DNA of 64,000 nucleotides from Thermoleophilaceae bacterium (GTDB lineage: Bacteria > Actinomycetota > Thermoleophilia > Solirubrobacterales > Thermoleophilaceae): contig JAUJNT010000001.1 of NCBI GenBank assembly GCA_030448005.1, forward strand, positions 721,904 to 785,903, written 5' to 3'. Made by a program: the position numbers and the translations under genes. The notes under the pieces are model-generated. The model was not told the DNA's origin. It searched no databases and saw only the letters and a program-made list of their open reading frames with translations. Of this stretch, positions 17,586 to 25,362 are shown piece after piece (positions within the stretch are counted from its first letter, which is position 1; every line of letters begins with the position of its first letter).

Positions 17586-18128
17586 ATGGAGCAGTCCGGA
17601 GCAGCTGATCAGGCGAAGGAGAAGGTCGGGCAGGCAGGCGCGCAGGCGCAGGAGAAGGCCCAGCAGGCGGCCGGACAGGCGAAGGGAAGGCTCCGCGAGC
17701 AAGTCGACCAACGCTCGACGCAGGCGGGCGAGCAGCTGTCCTCGACGGCAGGCGACGTCCGCACGGTCGGCGAGGAGCTTCGTAAGCAGGGAAAGGACAA
17801 GCCCGCGCAGCTTGCGGACCAGGCGGCTGAGCGAGTCGAGCGGCTCGGCGGCTACCTGGAGGGGTCAGACGCCGATCGCATCCTCGGCGACCTCGAGGAT
17901 CTGGGACGAAAGCAGCCCTGGGCCGTCGCGGCGGGCGGGGTTGCGCTGGGCTTCCTTGCATCGCGCTTTCTCAAGGCCTCGAGCGAGAAGCGCTATCAGT
18001 CCTCGCAGGACGGGGATGAGACGGGGGAAGGACTCGGCTACGACGCCGCCCCGCGTGAGATCACGCCGCCCGCCCCGGCGCCGGTCGCGCAACCGGCCCA
18101 AGTCGAGCCGCTCGGAAGGAGGCTCTAG
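17586..18128 (+). CDS. Ala/Gln-rich coiled-coil protein with one membrane segment
   Basis: 180 residues. ATG at 17586 follows GAGG. Residues 1-95 are an amphipathic, Ala/Gln/Lys/Glu-rich helix (QAKEKVGQAGAQAQEKAQQA), similar in composition to LEA- and YtxH-like stress proteins. A hydrophobic segment (PWAVAAGGVALGFLASRFL) at about 125-143 resembles the membrane part of the DUF3618 protein downstream. The tail is Pro/Ala-rich. It probably sits at the membrane with the helix in the cytoplasm. The next gene starts 3 bases later, so the two are very likely translated together. Confidence 0.65.
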   Translation: MEQSGAADQAKEKVGQAGAQAQEKAQQAAGQAKGRLREQVDQRSTQAGEQLSSTAGDVRTVGEELRKQGKDKPAQLADQAAERVERLGGYLEGSDADRILGDLEDLGRKQPWAVAAGGVALGFLASRFLKASSEKRYQSSQDGDETGEGLGYDAAPREITPPAPAPVAQPAQVEPLGRRL

Positions 18129-18130
18129 CG

Positions 18131-18553
18131 ATGCCAGGCGAGAACTCGCAGGGCGACCCTCGCGAGCGGCCGGTCGGCGAGCTCCTCAAGGAGCTCTCGA
18201 ACCAGACGTCGACGCTCGTGCGCAAGGAGCTCGAGCTGGCGAAGGCCGAGATGGCCGAGAAGGGAAAGCAGGCGGGCCTCGGCGCCGGGATGTTCGGCGG
18301 CGCCGGCATCGTCGGGCTGCTCGCACTCGGCTCGCTGACCGCCTGCCTGATCGCCGCGCTCGACACCGGCATGGAGCTGTGGCTCGCCGCGCTGATCGTG
18401 ACGGTGGTGTACGGGGCGATCGCCGGGGTGCTGGCCTTGGTCGGCAAGCAGAAGACACAGGAGGCGATCCCCCCTGCGCCGGAACAGGCAATCGACAGCA
18501 CGAAGGAGGATGTCCAATGGGCAAAGACCCAGGCGAAATCCGCGAAGAGATAG
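18131..18553 (+). CDS. Phage holin family protein (holin-X type), copy 1
   Basis: 140 residues. ATG at 18131 behind GGAAGGAGG. The N-terminal helix (VGELLKELSNQTSTLVRKEL, then ELAKAEMAEKGKQAG) followed by two membrane segments (MFGGAGIVGLLALGSLTACL; LWLAALIVTVVYGAIAGVLA) and a short charged tail (PEQAIDSTKEDVQWAKTQA) matches the actinobacterial holin-X/DUF1469-like family. Despite the name these are usually chromosomal membrane proteins, not lysis genes. Its end overlaps the start of the DUF3618 gene by 37 bases. A paralogue lies at 19116-19778. Confidence 0.82.
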   Translation: MPGENSQGDPRERPVGELLKELSNQTSTLVRKELELAKAEMAEKGKQAGLGAGMFGGAGIVGLLALGSLTACLIAALDTGMELWLAALIVTVVYGAIAGVLALVGKQKTQEAIPPAPEQAIDSTKEDVQWAKTQAKSAKR

Positions 18554-19068
18554 AGCAGACTCGCGGCGAGATGGGCGAGACGGTCGAGGCGCTTGGCTAC
18601 AAGGCCGACGTCAAGACACGCACGAAGGAGAAGATCACCGGCAAGCGCGACCAGCTGAAGGAGCGCGTGACGCGCACTGGTTCACGTGCCGGCGACGCGA
18701 CGCCGGACGCCGAGCAGGTCAAGCAGAGCGCAAAGCAGGCCGCCGGGGTCGCGCAGGAGAACCCGCTCGGCCTTGCCCTCGGCTCGGTCGCCGTGGGCTT
18801 TGTCGCCGGTCTGCTGATCCCGTCGACGCGCGTCGAGCACGAGAAGATCGGCCCGATGGCCGACCAGGTCAAGCAGCGCGCGAAGGAGACCGGTCAAGAG
18901 GCGCTCGAGCACGGCAAGGAGGTTGCACAGGACGCTGCCCAGAGCGTCAAGGAGACCGCACAGCAGAGCGGCCAGGAGCACGCCGAGGAGCTGCGCGGAA
19001 GCGTCCAGGAGAAGGCTCAGCAGGCGAAGGAGGACGTCAGGCAGAGCTCTCCGGGCTCGATTGGGTGA
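18517..19068 (+). CDS. DUF3618 family protein, copy 1
   Basis: 183 residues. ATG at 18517, inside the end of the holin-X gene in another frame, with GAAGGAGG upstream. The N-terminus has the family signature (IREEIEQTRGEMGETVEALG, then YKADVKTRTKEK). One membrane segment (GLALGSVAVGFVAGLLIPS) lies at about 89-107, and the C-terminal 70 residues form a Gln/Glu/Lys-rich amphipathic helix (EKIGPMADQVKQRAKETGQE). The protein is longer than the copy at 19846 because of this tail. Function of DUF3618 is unknown; it is repeatedly found beside holin-X genes in actinobacteria. Confidence 0.82.
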   Translation: MGKDPGEIREEIEQTRGEMGETVEALGYKADVKTRTKEKITGKRDQLKERVTRTGSRAGDATPDAEQVKQSAKQAAGVAQENPLGLALGSVAVGFVAGLLIPSTRVEHEKIGPMADQVKQRAKETGQEALEHGKEVAQDAAQSVKETAQQSGQEHAEELRGSVQEKAQQAKEDVRQSSPGSIG

Positions 19069-19115
19069 GCCGGTTGAGCGTGGGGTGATCTAGCAGGCGA
19101 GGAGGTGCAGGGACG

Positions 19116-19778
19116 ATGGCAGGAAGAGGAATGTCGGGCCGGGGACGGCAGCGCGGGAAGGGCGGCGCGCGGCGGGAGACGCCACAGGAGGCGCGGGAGC
19201 GGATGACGAGGGCTCACCGTGCCGAAGCGCGCTCGCGCCAGCCGGCAAGCGACGTCGGAGGCGCGGAAGAGAGGGACCAGCCGGCGAGGTTCGCCGATCG
19301 CCCAAGGCCCGATGACGCGCCGGTGCATCGAAGCCCGGTGGCCACGACGCCAGACCGGCGCGAGCAGGCAGACGAACCGCCTGCGTCGGACTCACAAGAC
19401 GCCTCGGCCGCCGAGCTCGTAAAGCAGCTCACCGAGCAGACGAAGACGCTCGTCAAGCAGGAGATGCGCCTGGCGCAGGTCGAGCTGCAGGAGAAGGGAA
19501 AGAAGCTCGGGCTCGGCGCCGGCATGTTCGGCGCGGGCGGCCTCGTTGCCTTCTTCGGCACGGCGGCGCTGATCGTCGCGCTCGTGCTCGCCCTCTCGAC
19601 CGCGCTCGCGCCCTGGCTGGCGGCGCTGATCGTCGGCGTGCTGCTGCTCGCAGTCGCCGGCGGGGCGGCGGTGATGGGCAAGAAGCAGATCGAGCAGGCG
19701 ACGCCGCCTGTGCCAGAGCAGACCGTGGAGACAGTGAAGGAGGACGTCGAGCACGTGAAGAGCAGCGCGAAGCGATGA
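19116..19778 (+). CDS. Phage holin family protein (holin-X type), copy 2, with long N-terminal arm
   Basis: 220 residues. ATG at 19116 behind GGAGGTGCAGGGACG. Residues about 95-220 are closely related to copy 1 (ELVKQLTEQTKTLVKQEMRL; GLGAGMFGAGGLVAFFGTAAL; PVPEQTVETVKEDVEHVK). The first 95 residues are an added, disordered arm rich in Arg, Gly, Asp and Pro. Two membrane segments are visible. Together with the next gene this repeats the holin-X/DUF3618 pair, so the operon has probably grown by duplication of a two-gene unit. Confidence 0.8.
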   Translation: MAGRGMSGRGRQRGKGGARRETPQEARERMTRAHRAEARSRQPASDVGGAEERDQPARFADRPRPDDAPVHRSPVATTPDRREQADEPPASDSQDASAAELVKQLTEQTKTLVKQEMRLAQVELQEKGKKLGLGAGMFGAGGLVAFFGTAALIVALVLALSTALAPWLAALIVGVLLLAVAGGAAVMGKKQIEQATPPVPEQTVETVKEDVEHVKSSAKR

Positions 19779-19845
19779 GGAACTCAACCCAACAGCGCAA
19801 CGGGCCGGCGCAGGCGCCGGATCGCCAGCGCGGGAGGCGGTCTTG

Positions 19846-20205
19846 ATGCAGGAAGAAGGAGCCGCGCGCGAAGCCGAGCCAACCGAGCCGGAACAGATCA
19901 GGGCCGAGATCGAGGAGACCCGCGAGGAGCTCGGTGAAACGGTCGAGGCACTCGCCGAGAAGGCAGACGTCAAGTCGCAGGCCAAAGCCAAGGTCGACGA
20001 GCGCAAGCAGGTGCTCAAGGAAAAGCAGCAGGAGCTGAAAGGGAAGGCAAGCGACCTCCCGCGCCGAGCGCGCGAGGTCAAACCGGAGGATGCAAAGCGC
20101 ATGGCGTCCCAGGCGGCCGAGACGGCACGGGCAAGACCGGGTCCGACGATGGCCGCGACGCTGGTGCTCGCGCTCCTGCTGCTGCGTCTGTTCAGAAGGG
20201 ACTAA
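19846..20205 (+). CDS. DUF3618 family protein, copy 2
   Basis: 119 residues from ATG 19846 (an in-frame TTG precedes it). Signature IRAEIEETREELGETVEALA, then EKADVKSQAKAKVDERKQ. A single C-terminal membrane segment (TMAATLVLALLLLRLF) ends in RRD, so it lacks the amphipathic tail of copy 1. The last 30 bases and the next start are close, consistent with one transcript. Confidence 0.78.
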   Translation: MQEEGAAREAEPTEPEQIRAEIEETREELGETVEALAEKADVKSQAKAKVDERKQVLKEKQQELKGKASDLPRRAREVKPEDAKRMASQAAETARARPGPTMAATLVLALLLLRLFRRD

Positions 20206-20212
20206 GCGGACC

Positions 20213-20524
20213 GTGGAACTGAGCAGAGCACGACAGCTGCAGCTACTCCAGCACCAGGTCGCAAGCGCCGCGCTAACGCGCATTGGGGCGGACGAGATAG
20301 AGCGGAGCGTGATCGCACCGGCGAGCTGCTCCGAGGAGGACAAGGCAGCCCTTCGGCTCTACGCCTTCTCGTTTCTGCCGCGCTTCGAACAGCGTCGGAT
20401 CGCCCTCGATCGGCTCTGTGCGGCCGGGCAGCAAGAGGCGAGATCGCGCCGCCCGGGCTCGCGCTTTGGTGTCTCGCCGGAGTCGATCGACAACGCGCGG
20501 CAGCGCGTGAGGACGACCGCTTGA
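20213..20524 (+). CDS. Small hypothetical protein
   Basis: 103 residues from the GTG at 20213, seven bases after the DUF3618 stop. The text is mainly helical and charged (LSRARQLQLLQHQVASAALT; EEDKAALRLYAFSFLPRFEQ), without membrane segments. No family recognised. Its place between DUF3618 and YihY genes implies the same operon. Confidence 0.55.
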   Translation: MELSRARQLQLLQHQVASAALTRIGADEIERSVIAPASCSEEDKAALRLYAFSFLPRFEQRRIALDRLCAAGQQEARSRRPGSRFGVSPESIDNARQRVRTTA

Positions 20525-20619
20525 GCGAACGCGAGCAACATCGAGTTGGCTACGCGGAGCTCTTTCTGAGCCTGGCGGCTAGCGGCACGGACAACTAGAC
20601 AAACAGAGGGAGGCCAAAG

Positions 20620-21642
20620 ATGGCGCGAGTGGCAGACATGAAGGGACCGGGGTCTGACGACCGGTCCGGCGACCGCGAGAAGCGCTCCGGGCGCCGGCCC
20701 GAGGGCCCCGCGCACAAGAGCAAGGGCGGGCTGATGCAGACACTCAAGCGCACGGTCACGGAGTTCAAGGAGGACGAGCTCACCGACAGGGCGGCGGCGC
20801 TCACCTACTACGCGGTGCTGTCGATCTTCCCCGCGTTGATCGCGCTAGTGTCGGTGGTGGGGCTGATCGGTGACCCGAAGACCATCACCAAGGCACTCAC
20901 CGATGTCGTCAGCTCGGTGGGCCCCGCCTCCGCGGTCGAGCCGCTCAAGGGCCCGATCGAGGGCCTCACCAAGAGCTCTGGCACGGCGGGCATCGCGCTG
21001 ATCGTCGGCCTGGCCTCCGCGCTGTGGACGGCCTCGGGCTATGTCGGGGCCTTCATGCGCGCCTCGAACGTGATCTACGAGGTCGAGGAGGGGCGCTCGT
21101 TCATCAAGCTGCGGCCGCTGCAGATGCTCGTCACGCTCGTGCTGATCATCCTGCTCGCGCTCGTCCTGGTCGCGCTCGTGCTGACGGGCCCGATCGCCAA
21201 GCAGGTCGGCTCGGCGGTGGGCATCGGTAGCAGCGCGATCACGATCTGGAACATCGCCAAGTGGCCGGTGCTTGCGGCGATCGTGCTGTTCATGTTCGCG
21301 CTGCTCTACTACACCTCGCCAAACGCGAAGCTGCCTGGCTTCAAGCTCGTCACCCCCGGAGCGCTGCTTGCGATCGTCGTCTGGCTCGTCGCCTCGGCGG
21401 CGTTTGCCTTCTACGTCGCCAACTTCGGCTCCTACAACAAGACCTACGGTACCTTGGCCGGCGTGATCATCTTCCTCGTCTGGCTGTGGATCACAAACGT
21501 CGCGATCCTGCTCGGGGCAGAGCTGAACGCCGAGAGCGAGCGCAGCCGCGAGCTAAAGGCCGGAACGCCCGGAGCCGAGCGAGAGATACAGCTCGGACAC
21601 CGCGACGAGCCCAAGGACAAAAAGCGCTCCCGAACGGCCTAG
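20620..21642 (+). CDS. YihY/BrkB-family inner-membrane protein
   Basis: 340 residues. ATG at 20620 after GAGGGAGGCC. After a charged cytoplasmic arm the family signature appears (LTDRAAALTYYAVLSIFPAL). Six membrane helices are visible (ALIALVSVVGLIG; GIALIVGLASALWTASGYVG; LVTLVLIILLALVLVALVL; WPVLAAIVLFMFALLYY; ALLAIVVWLVASAAFAFYV; AGVIIFLVWLWITNVAIL). GAELNAESE follows the last helix, as usual for the family, then a hydrophilic tail. These proteins were once called ribonuclease BN but are not nucleases; a transport or envelope role is suspected. Last gene of the operon. Confidence 0.9.
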   Translation: MARVADMKGPGSDDRSGDREKRSGRRPEGPAHKSKGGLMQTLKRTVTEFKEDELTDRAAALTYYAVLSIFPALIALVSVVGLIGDPKTITKALTDVVSSVGPASAVEPLKGPIEGLTKSSGTAGIALIVGLASALWTASGYVGAFMRASNVIYEVEEGRSFIKLRPLQMLVTLVLIILLALVLVALVLTGPIAKQVGSAVGIGSSAITIWNIAKWPVLAAIVLFMFALLYYTSPNAKLPGFKLVTPGALLAIVVWLVASAAFAFYVANFGSYNKTYGTLAGVIIFLVWLWITNVAILLGAELNAESERSRELKAGTPGAEREIQLGHRDEPKDKKRSRTA

Positions 21643-21678
21643 GCAGACAGCTAAGTCGCCGAAGACGCCAGCGTCTGT

Positions 21679-21708
21679 AGGGGCCCGGCTCCGTAGGGTC
21701 GGGCCTCT
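21679..21708 (+). terminator. Probable terminator after the envelope operon
   Basis: Imperfect hairpin with GGCCCG pairing CGGGCC and partial extension on both sides, 37 bases after the YihY stop codon and before the convergent DUF4235 gene. Confidence 0.4.
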
Positions 21709-21737
21709 GAGGCGGCAGTCGGACGGCCGGCGGCGGG

Positions 21738-21785
21738 CCCCTGCCGAGCCGGCCAGATCGACCCCTGCCGAGCCGGCCAGATCGA
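21738..21785. repeat. Perfect 24-bp tandem duplication
   Basis: The unit CCCCTGCCGAGCCGGCCAGA plus TCGA occurs twice without mismatch (21738-21761, 21762-21785), in the non-coding gap between convergent genes. Confidence 0.9.
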
Positions 21786-21804
21786 CCTGACGACGAGGTG
21801 GCGG

Positions 21805-22077
21805 CTACTCCCCCTGCCCGGTCTTCCCGATCCAGGTGCCCTCGGACTTTGCGGCCGCGACGCGCAGGCTGCGGTCGATCGCCATGCGAGCGAGCTTGTA
21901 GAGCGTCCCTTCGAGGACCGCCGCCCCGATCAGCGGCGCGAGGCGCACGTTCTCCTGCGCGGTGTCGGGCGCCTCGCTGTTGAACAGCTGGCTCCACAGC
22001 TTGGCGGCGACTTTCTGGCCGACGATGCCGGCGACCACGAGGAAGGGCAACTCCGCTTTGAGAAGGAAGGTCATCAT
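21805..22077 (-). CDS. DUF4235 family small membrane protein
   Basis: 90 residues; starts at the ATG at 22077 or the next codon. Text (LVVAGIVGQKVAAKLWSQLF; APLIGAAVLEGTLYKLARMA; IDRSLRVAAAKSEGTWIGK) matches actinobacterial DUF4235, a small protein with one or two membrane helices. It is convergent with the envelope operon. Function unknown. Confidence 0.75.
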   Translation of the reverse strand: MMTFLLKAELPFLVVAGIVGQKVAAKLWSQLFNSEAPDTAQENVRLAPLIGAAVLEGTLYKLARMAIDRSLRVAAAKSEGTWIGKTGQGE

Positions 22078-22192
22078 CGCCGCACCCTACCCCGGCGAGC
22101 CGTCCCGTAACCACAAGCCACCCGCTGGGAGGGGCTCGGCCACGTCGTCGACCGGGTCGCCAATGCGACTGGACCCAGGCGCTTTCGCGGAG

Positions 22193-22265
<73 letters not shown>

Positions 22266-22310
22266 GCGGGGGTCGAGTCTAGCCCTGGCGCTTCCCTAGT
22301 ATTCCCGGCC

Positions 22311-22643
22311 GTGAACCAAGGACTCTTCTTGCGCTCATTGCTCGTGCAGGCCCTGATCGTCGGCGCGTTGTTCGCGCTCCTCGCGCTCACTCTCGACCGG
22401 GAGTTCTTCAAGGACTACGGCTTCGCGGTGGGACCGCTCGCATGGCTCGGCTGCTCGGTCGTGACCGCTCGGCTGCTGTCGCTCCCCCCCGGCCTGGCGT
22501 TGTTCGCCGCGCTGGCCGGCGGCGTCGCGGGGGGACTGGTCGGACTGGTTGCCGGCCACGCGGCCGGGCTCGTGGTGAGCCTGCTCGTGTTCGCCGCTTC
22601 GTGCGCCGGCTATGACGCCGAGCGCGACGCCGCGCCTGCCTGA
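22311..22643 (+). CDS. Small hydrophobic membrane protein of unknown function
   Basis: 110 residues from the GTG at 22311. It has about four membrane segments (SLLVQALIVGALFALLALTL; PLAWLGCSVVTARLLSL; LALFAALAGGVAGGLVGLVA; GLVVSLLVFAASCAGY) and little else. Similar small proteins occur widely in actinobacteria. It sits between two tRNA genes that are on the opposite strand. No function assigned. Confidence 0.6.
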   Translation: MNQGLFLRSLLVQALIVGALFALLALTLDREFFKDYGFAVGPLAWLGCSVVTARLLSLPPGLALFAALAGGVAGGLVGLVAGHAAGLVVSLLVFAASCAGYDAERDAAPA

Positions 22644-22668
22644 CCGGGCGGCAGCGGCCAGACCTCGA

Positions 22669-22741
22669 TAGGGGCGGGGGGATTCGAACCCCCGATCTCC
22701 GGCGTGAAAGGCCGGCGTCCTAACCCCTAGACCACGCCCCC
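22669..22741 (-). tRNA. tRNA-Glu (TTC)
   Basis: Minus-strand cloverleaf: GGGGGCG acceptor (first pair G-U), anticodon stem CCGGC/GCCGG around CTTTCAC (anticodon TTC), T-arm GGGGG-TTCGAAT-CCCCC. Discriminator A, no encoded CCA. Confidence 0.93.
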
Positions 22742-22864
22742 GGGTGGTGCCCAGTCTACGCCGCGCCCGTAGCGGGACCCCGGCCGCCGCGCCGCGGGCG
22801 GGGCTGCACGGACGTGGAGGCCACGTGGCCGGAAGCGCCGGTCACTTGCGCCATCATTGCCCAT

Positions 22865-22937
22865 GCCCCCGTAGCTCAGTGGTCAGAGCGGCGGTCTTTT
22901 AAACCGCGCGGCGCGAGTTCGATTCTCGCCGGGGGTA
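22865..22937 (+). tRNA. tRNA-Lys (TTT)
   Basis: Plus-strand cloverleaf: acceptor GCCCCCG/CGGGGGT, anticodon stem GCGGT/ACCGC with loop CTTTTAA (anticodon TTT), T-loop AGTTCGATTCT. Discriminator A, no encoded CCA. Confidence 0.93.
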
Positions 22938-22980
22938 TGCACAGTCTTGTCGGGCTCCGAGGCGAGCGCGGGCGCCGTTC

Positions 22981-24579
22981 TCAGTGCCTGAAGTGGCGCC
23001 GTGCGGTGAACACCATCGCCACGCCCGCGGCGTCGCAGGCCTCGACCACCTCCGGGTCGCGCCGCGAGCCCCCGGGCTGGATGACCGCGCGCACGCCCGC
23101 GTCGATGGCCAGCTGCGGCCCGTCGGCGAACGGGAAGAAGGCATCGGAGGCCATCACGGCGCCCTCGAGCGGGATCTCCCCAACCGCGGCCTTGGCGAGG
23201 GCGATCCGCACCGAGTCGACGCGGCTCATCTGCCCCGCGCCCACGCCGGCCGTGCCGAGGTCGTGCGCGAGCACGATGGCGTTGGAGCGCACGCGCTTGC
23301 ACACCTTCCAGGCGAACATCAGCTCGCCCCACTCCCCCTCGCTCGGCTTGCGCCGGCTCACCACCTGCATCTCCTCGCGCAACTCCGGGCCGACGTCGCG
23401 ATCCTGGACCAGCAGGCCTCCGCGCACGCGCTTGAAGTCCTCCTCGCTCACCTCCGAGCGGCGCTGCTCGGCGTCCTCCAGGATGCGCACGTTCTCCTTC
23501 TGCTGGAGCACCTCGAGCGCGTCCTCGTCGTAGCCGGGCGCGAACACGAGCTCGATGAACATGTCGTTCAGCTTCTCCGCGAGTGCGCGATCCACCCGCC
23601 GGTTGAGGCACACCACCCCACCGAAGGCGCTCGTCCGGTCGGTGGCGAGTGCCTTGTCGAAGGCGTCCTCGACGGTCGCCGCGAGGGCGCAGCCGCAGGG
23701 GTTGTTGTGCTTCACGATGGCCGCGGCGGGCACCTCGAACTCCTCCGCGAGGGTTCGGCCCGAGTCGAGGTCGAGCAGGTTGTTGAACGACAGCTCCTTG
23801 CCGTGCAGCTTCGAGGTCATCGAGAGCAGGTGGCTGCGGACGCCGGTCTCCGCGTAGAAGACGGCGCGCTGGTGGGGGTTCTCGCCGTAGGGCAGGTCGA
23901 GCACCTTGGTGAACGAGCGCGTCATGTGCGCCGGGAAGTCCTCCTCGCGCTCTGCGAACCAGCGCGAGATGGCGGCGTCGTAGCGCGCCGTGTAGGAGAA
24001 CGCCTCGAGCGCCAGGGTCTCCCTGGTGCGGCAGGAGAGCATCCCGTCGGTGTCGCGCAGCTCCTCGAGGACGGCGTCGTAGCTCTCCGGCGACACGACC
24101 ACCGCGGCGTATGGATGGTTCTTGGCCGCCGCCCGGATCAGCGTCGGTCCGCCGATGTCGATGTTCTCGATCACCTCGTCGTCGCTCACCCCGCGCCGGC
24201 CGGCCACGGTCTCGAATGGGTAGAGGTTGGCGCACACCAGGTCGATCGGCTCGATCGCGTGGTCGCGCAGCGTCGTCACGTGCTCATCGCTCGAGCGGAC
24301 GGCCAGCAAGCCCGCGTAGATCCTCGGGTTGAGGGTCTTCACCCGCCCGTCGAGGATCTCCGGGAAGCCGGTGTAGTCCTCCACGGAGCGCGTCTCGATG
24401 CCGCCGCCGGCCAGCTCGCGGGCGGTGCCGCCCGTCGAGACGATCTCGATCCCGAGCTCCTGCAGCCCCGCGCCGAAGTCCATCAGCCCCCGCTTGTCGG
24501 AGACGGTGAGCAGAGCGCGCCGGATCGGAACCTCCCCGGGGGCGCTCAGCTCGACGCTCGTCTGCGGAACGTTCGCCAC
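22981..24579 (-). CDS. purH: Bifunctional AICAR transformylase / IMP cyclohydrolase
   Basis: 532 residues from the GTG at 24579, chosen to give the usual length; the ribosome site is weak. It catalyses the last two steps to IMP. The N-terminal MGS-like cyclohydrolase domain is clear (RALLTVSDKRGLMDFGAGL; VSTGGTARELAGGGIETRSV; FPEILDGRVKTLNPRIYAGL), followed by the transformylase domain with the KHNNPCGCA motif and the conserved end (VMASDAFFPFADGPQLAIDA; VIQPGGSRRDPEVVEACD). It belongs functionally to the purine block upstream but is separated from purN by about 6 kb of accessory DNA. Confidence 0.95.
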   Translation of the reverse strand: MANVPQTSVELSAPGEVPIRRALLTVSDKRGLMDFGAGLQELGIEIVSTGGTARELAGGGIETRSVEDYTGFPEILDGRVKTLNPRIYAGLLAVRSSDEHVTTLRDHAIEPIDLVCANLYPFETVAGRRGVSDDEVIENIDIGGPTLIRAAAKNHPYAAVVVSPESYDAVLEELRDTDGMLSCRTRETLALEAFSYTARYDAAISRWFAEREEDFPAHMTRSFTKVLDLPYGENPHQRAVFYAETGVRSHLLSMTSKLHGKELSFNNLLDLDSGRTLAEEFEVPAAAIVKHNNPCGCALAATVEDAFDKALATDRTSAFGGVVCLNRRVDRALAEKLNDMFIELVFAPGYDEDALEVLQQKENVRILEDAEQRRSEVSEEDFKRVRGGLLVQDRDVGPELREEMQVVSRRKPSEGEWGELMFAWKVCKRVRSNAIVLAHDLGTAGVGAGQMSRVDSVRIALAKAAVGEIPLEGAVMASDAFFPFADGPQLAIDAGVRAVIQPGGSRRDPEVVEACDAAGVAMVFTARRHFRH

Positions 24580-24660
24580 CTCGCGAGCATATGCCACGCG
24601 GCGAGTGACGCGGCCCAACAGAAGCAGCACACGCTCGTCCGGCGTGAGAACCTGCGGTCG

Positions 24661-25107
24661 ATGGGTCTCTATATGCGGGCCATCGTGCGCGAGTGGCACG
24701 AACCGCCATTCGAGGAACTTGCTGCCTTCGTCGCGCAGCGGAGTCCGTTCCGGGTGAACGCCGTCGGTGGGCGCGTGTGGTCAGAGTTCGAGGCGCTGGA
24801 CCAAGGCGGCACTACCGTGCTTGCGCTCGACTTGACGACGGGCGCGGACGTGCGTGAGGAGCTTGACGAGCTGGAGGTTCGTAGACGACGCTGAGGGCCC
24901 CGCATCTGTCCGGGATTCGGTCAGGGCACATCTCCGCGAGGCGACAGCCGTGCTCGGCATGCAGGTGCTTCCGTCGGATCATGAGCAGTCGGTGGCGGCT
25001 GCCAACGTGACATCGACTACCTCGAGCAGCGCCCGGGAGTGCTCACGCAAGTGGACACGATCGGCTGGTACGACGGACCAGACTTGATTCTGCGCGAGCC
25101 TGAGTAG
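24661..25107 (+). pseudogene. Hypothetical protein with two frameshifts
   Basis: Starts at ATG 24661 (MGLYMRAIVREWHEPPFEEL) and runs as written to a TGA near 24894. Removing one G near 24880 gives continuous text FVDDAEGPASVRDSVRAHLR, and a second one-base correction near 25009 gives DIDYLEQRPGVLTQVDTIGW, then YDGPDLILREPE and a TAG at 25105-25107. The repaired product would be about 148 residues, soluble and acidic. I do not recognise a family. It is the first gene of the accessory segment between purH and purN. Confidence 0.5.
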
Positions 25108-25115
25108 ACGCGTCG

Positions 25116-25150
25116 GGCTCCTGCTTTTCGACGACGAGAGCGGCAGCGTC
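25116..25150 (+). repeat. Imperfect direct repeat, left copy
   Basis: GGCTCCTGCTTTTCGACGA begins the 35-bp copy, which recurs at 29035-29066 with two substitutions in the shared part and a three-base gap. The two copies flank the ArsR/SRPBCC genes, the IS110 element and the small ORF at 28715. Confidence 0.6.
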
Positions 25151-25362
25151 TAAGGGCTGCACAAGAGGACCAGCTGTCCCGGTCGGCTCGCTACGGCACG
25201 CGCAGGAGCGACGATCTCGACTCGATGTCGGTCGCGTGGGTGCCGCGTCTGTGGACGCGGGGGAGTTGCCGTGGACGTCGCCCCTTCGGGCGCAGGCGCG
25301 CTTGGATGGTTTCGAACGGCAGGTGTGGAGATAGCAAGCCCGCAACCCCTCAAGCCGCTGAT

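Noticed and set aside
18131-19778. Prophage lysis genes suggested by the holin family name
   Set aside because: No endolysin, capsid or integrase genes are nearby; holin-X proteins are common chromosomal envelope genes in actinobacteria.
20620-21642. Annotation of the YihY protein as ribonuclease BN
   Set aside because: That name is a historical misassignment; the protein is an integral membrane protein without nuclease motifs.
22984-24894. 636-codon plus-strand frame opposite purH
   Set aside because: It is antisense to a fully conserved enzyme; only its last part, from 24661, looks like a real gene and is reported separately.
25108-25362. Minus-strand frame between the hypothetical gene and the SRPBCC gene
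   Set aside because: No start with a ribosome site, no domain, and it overlaps both neighbours; treated as non-coding.
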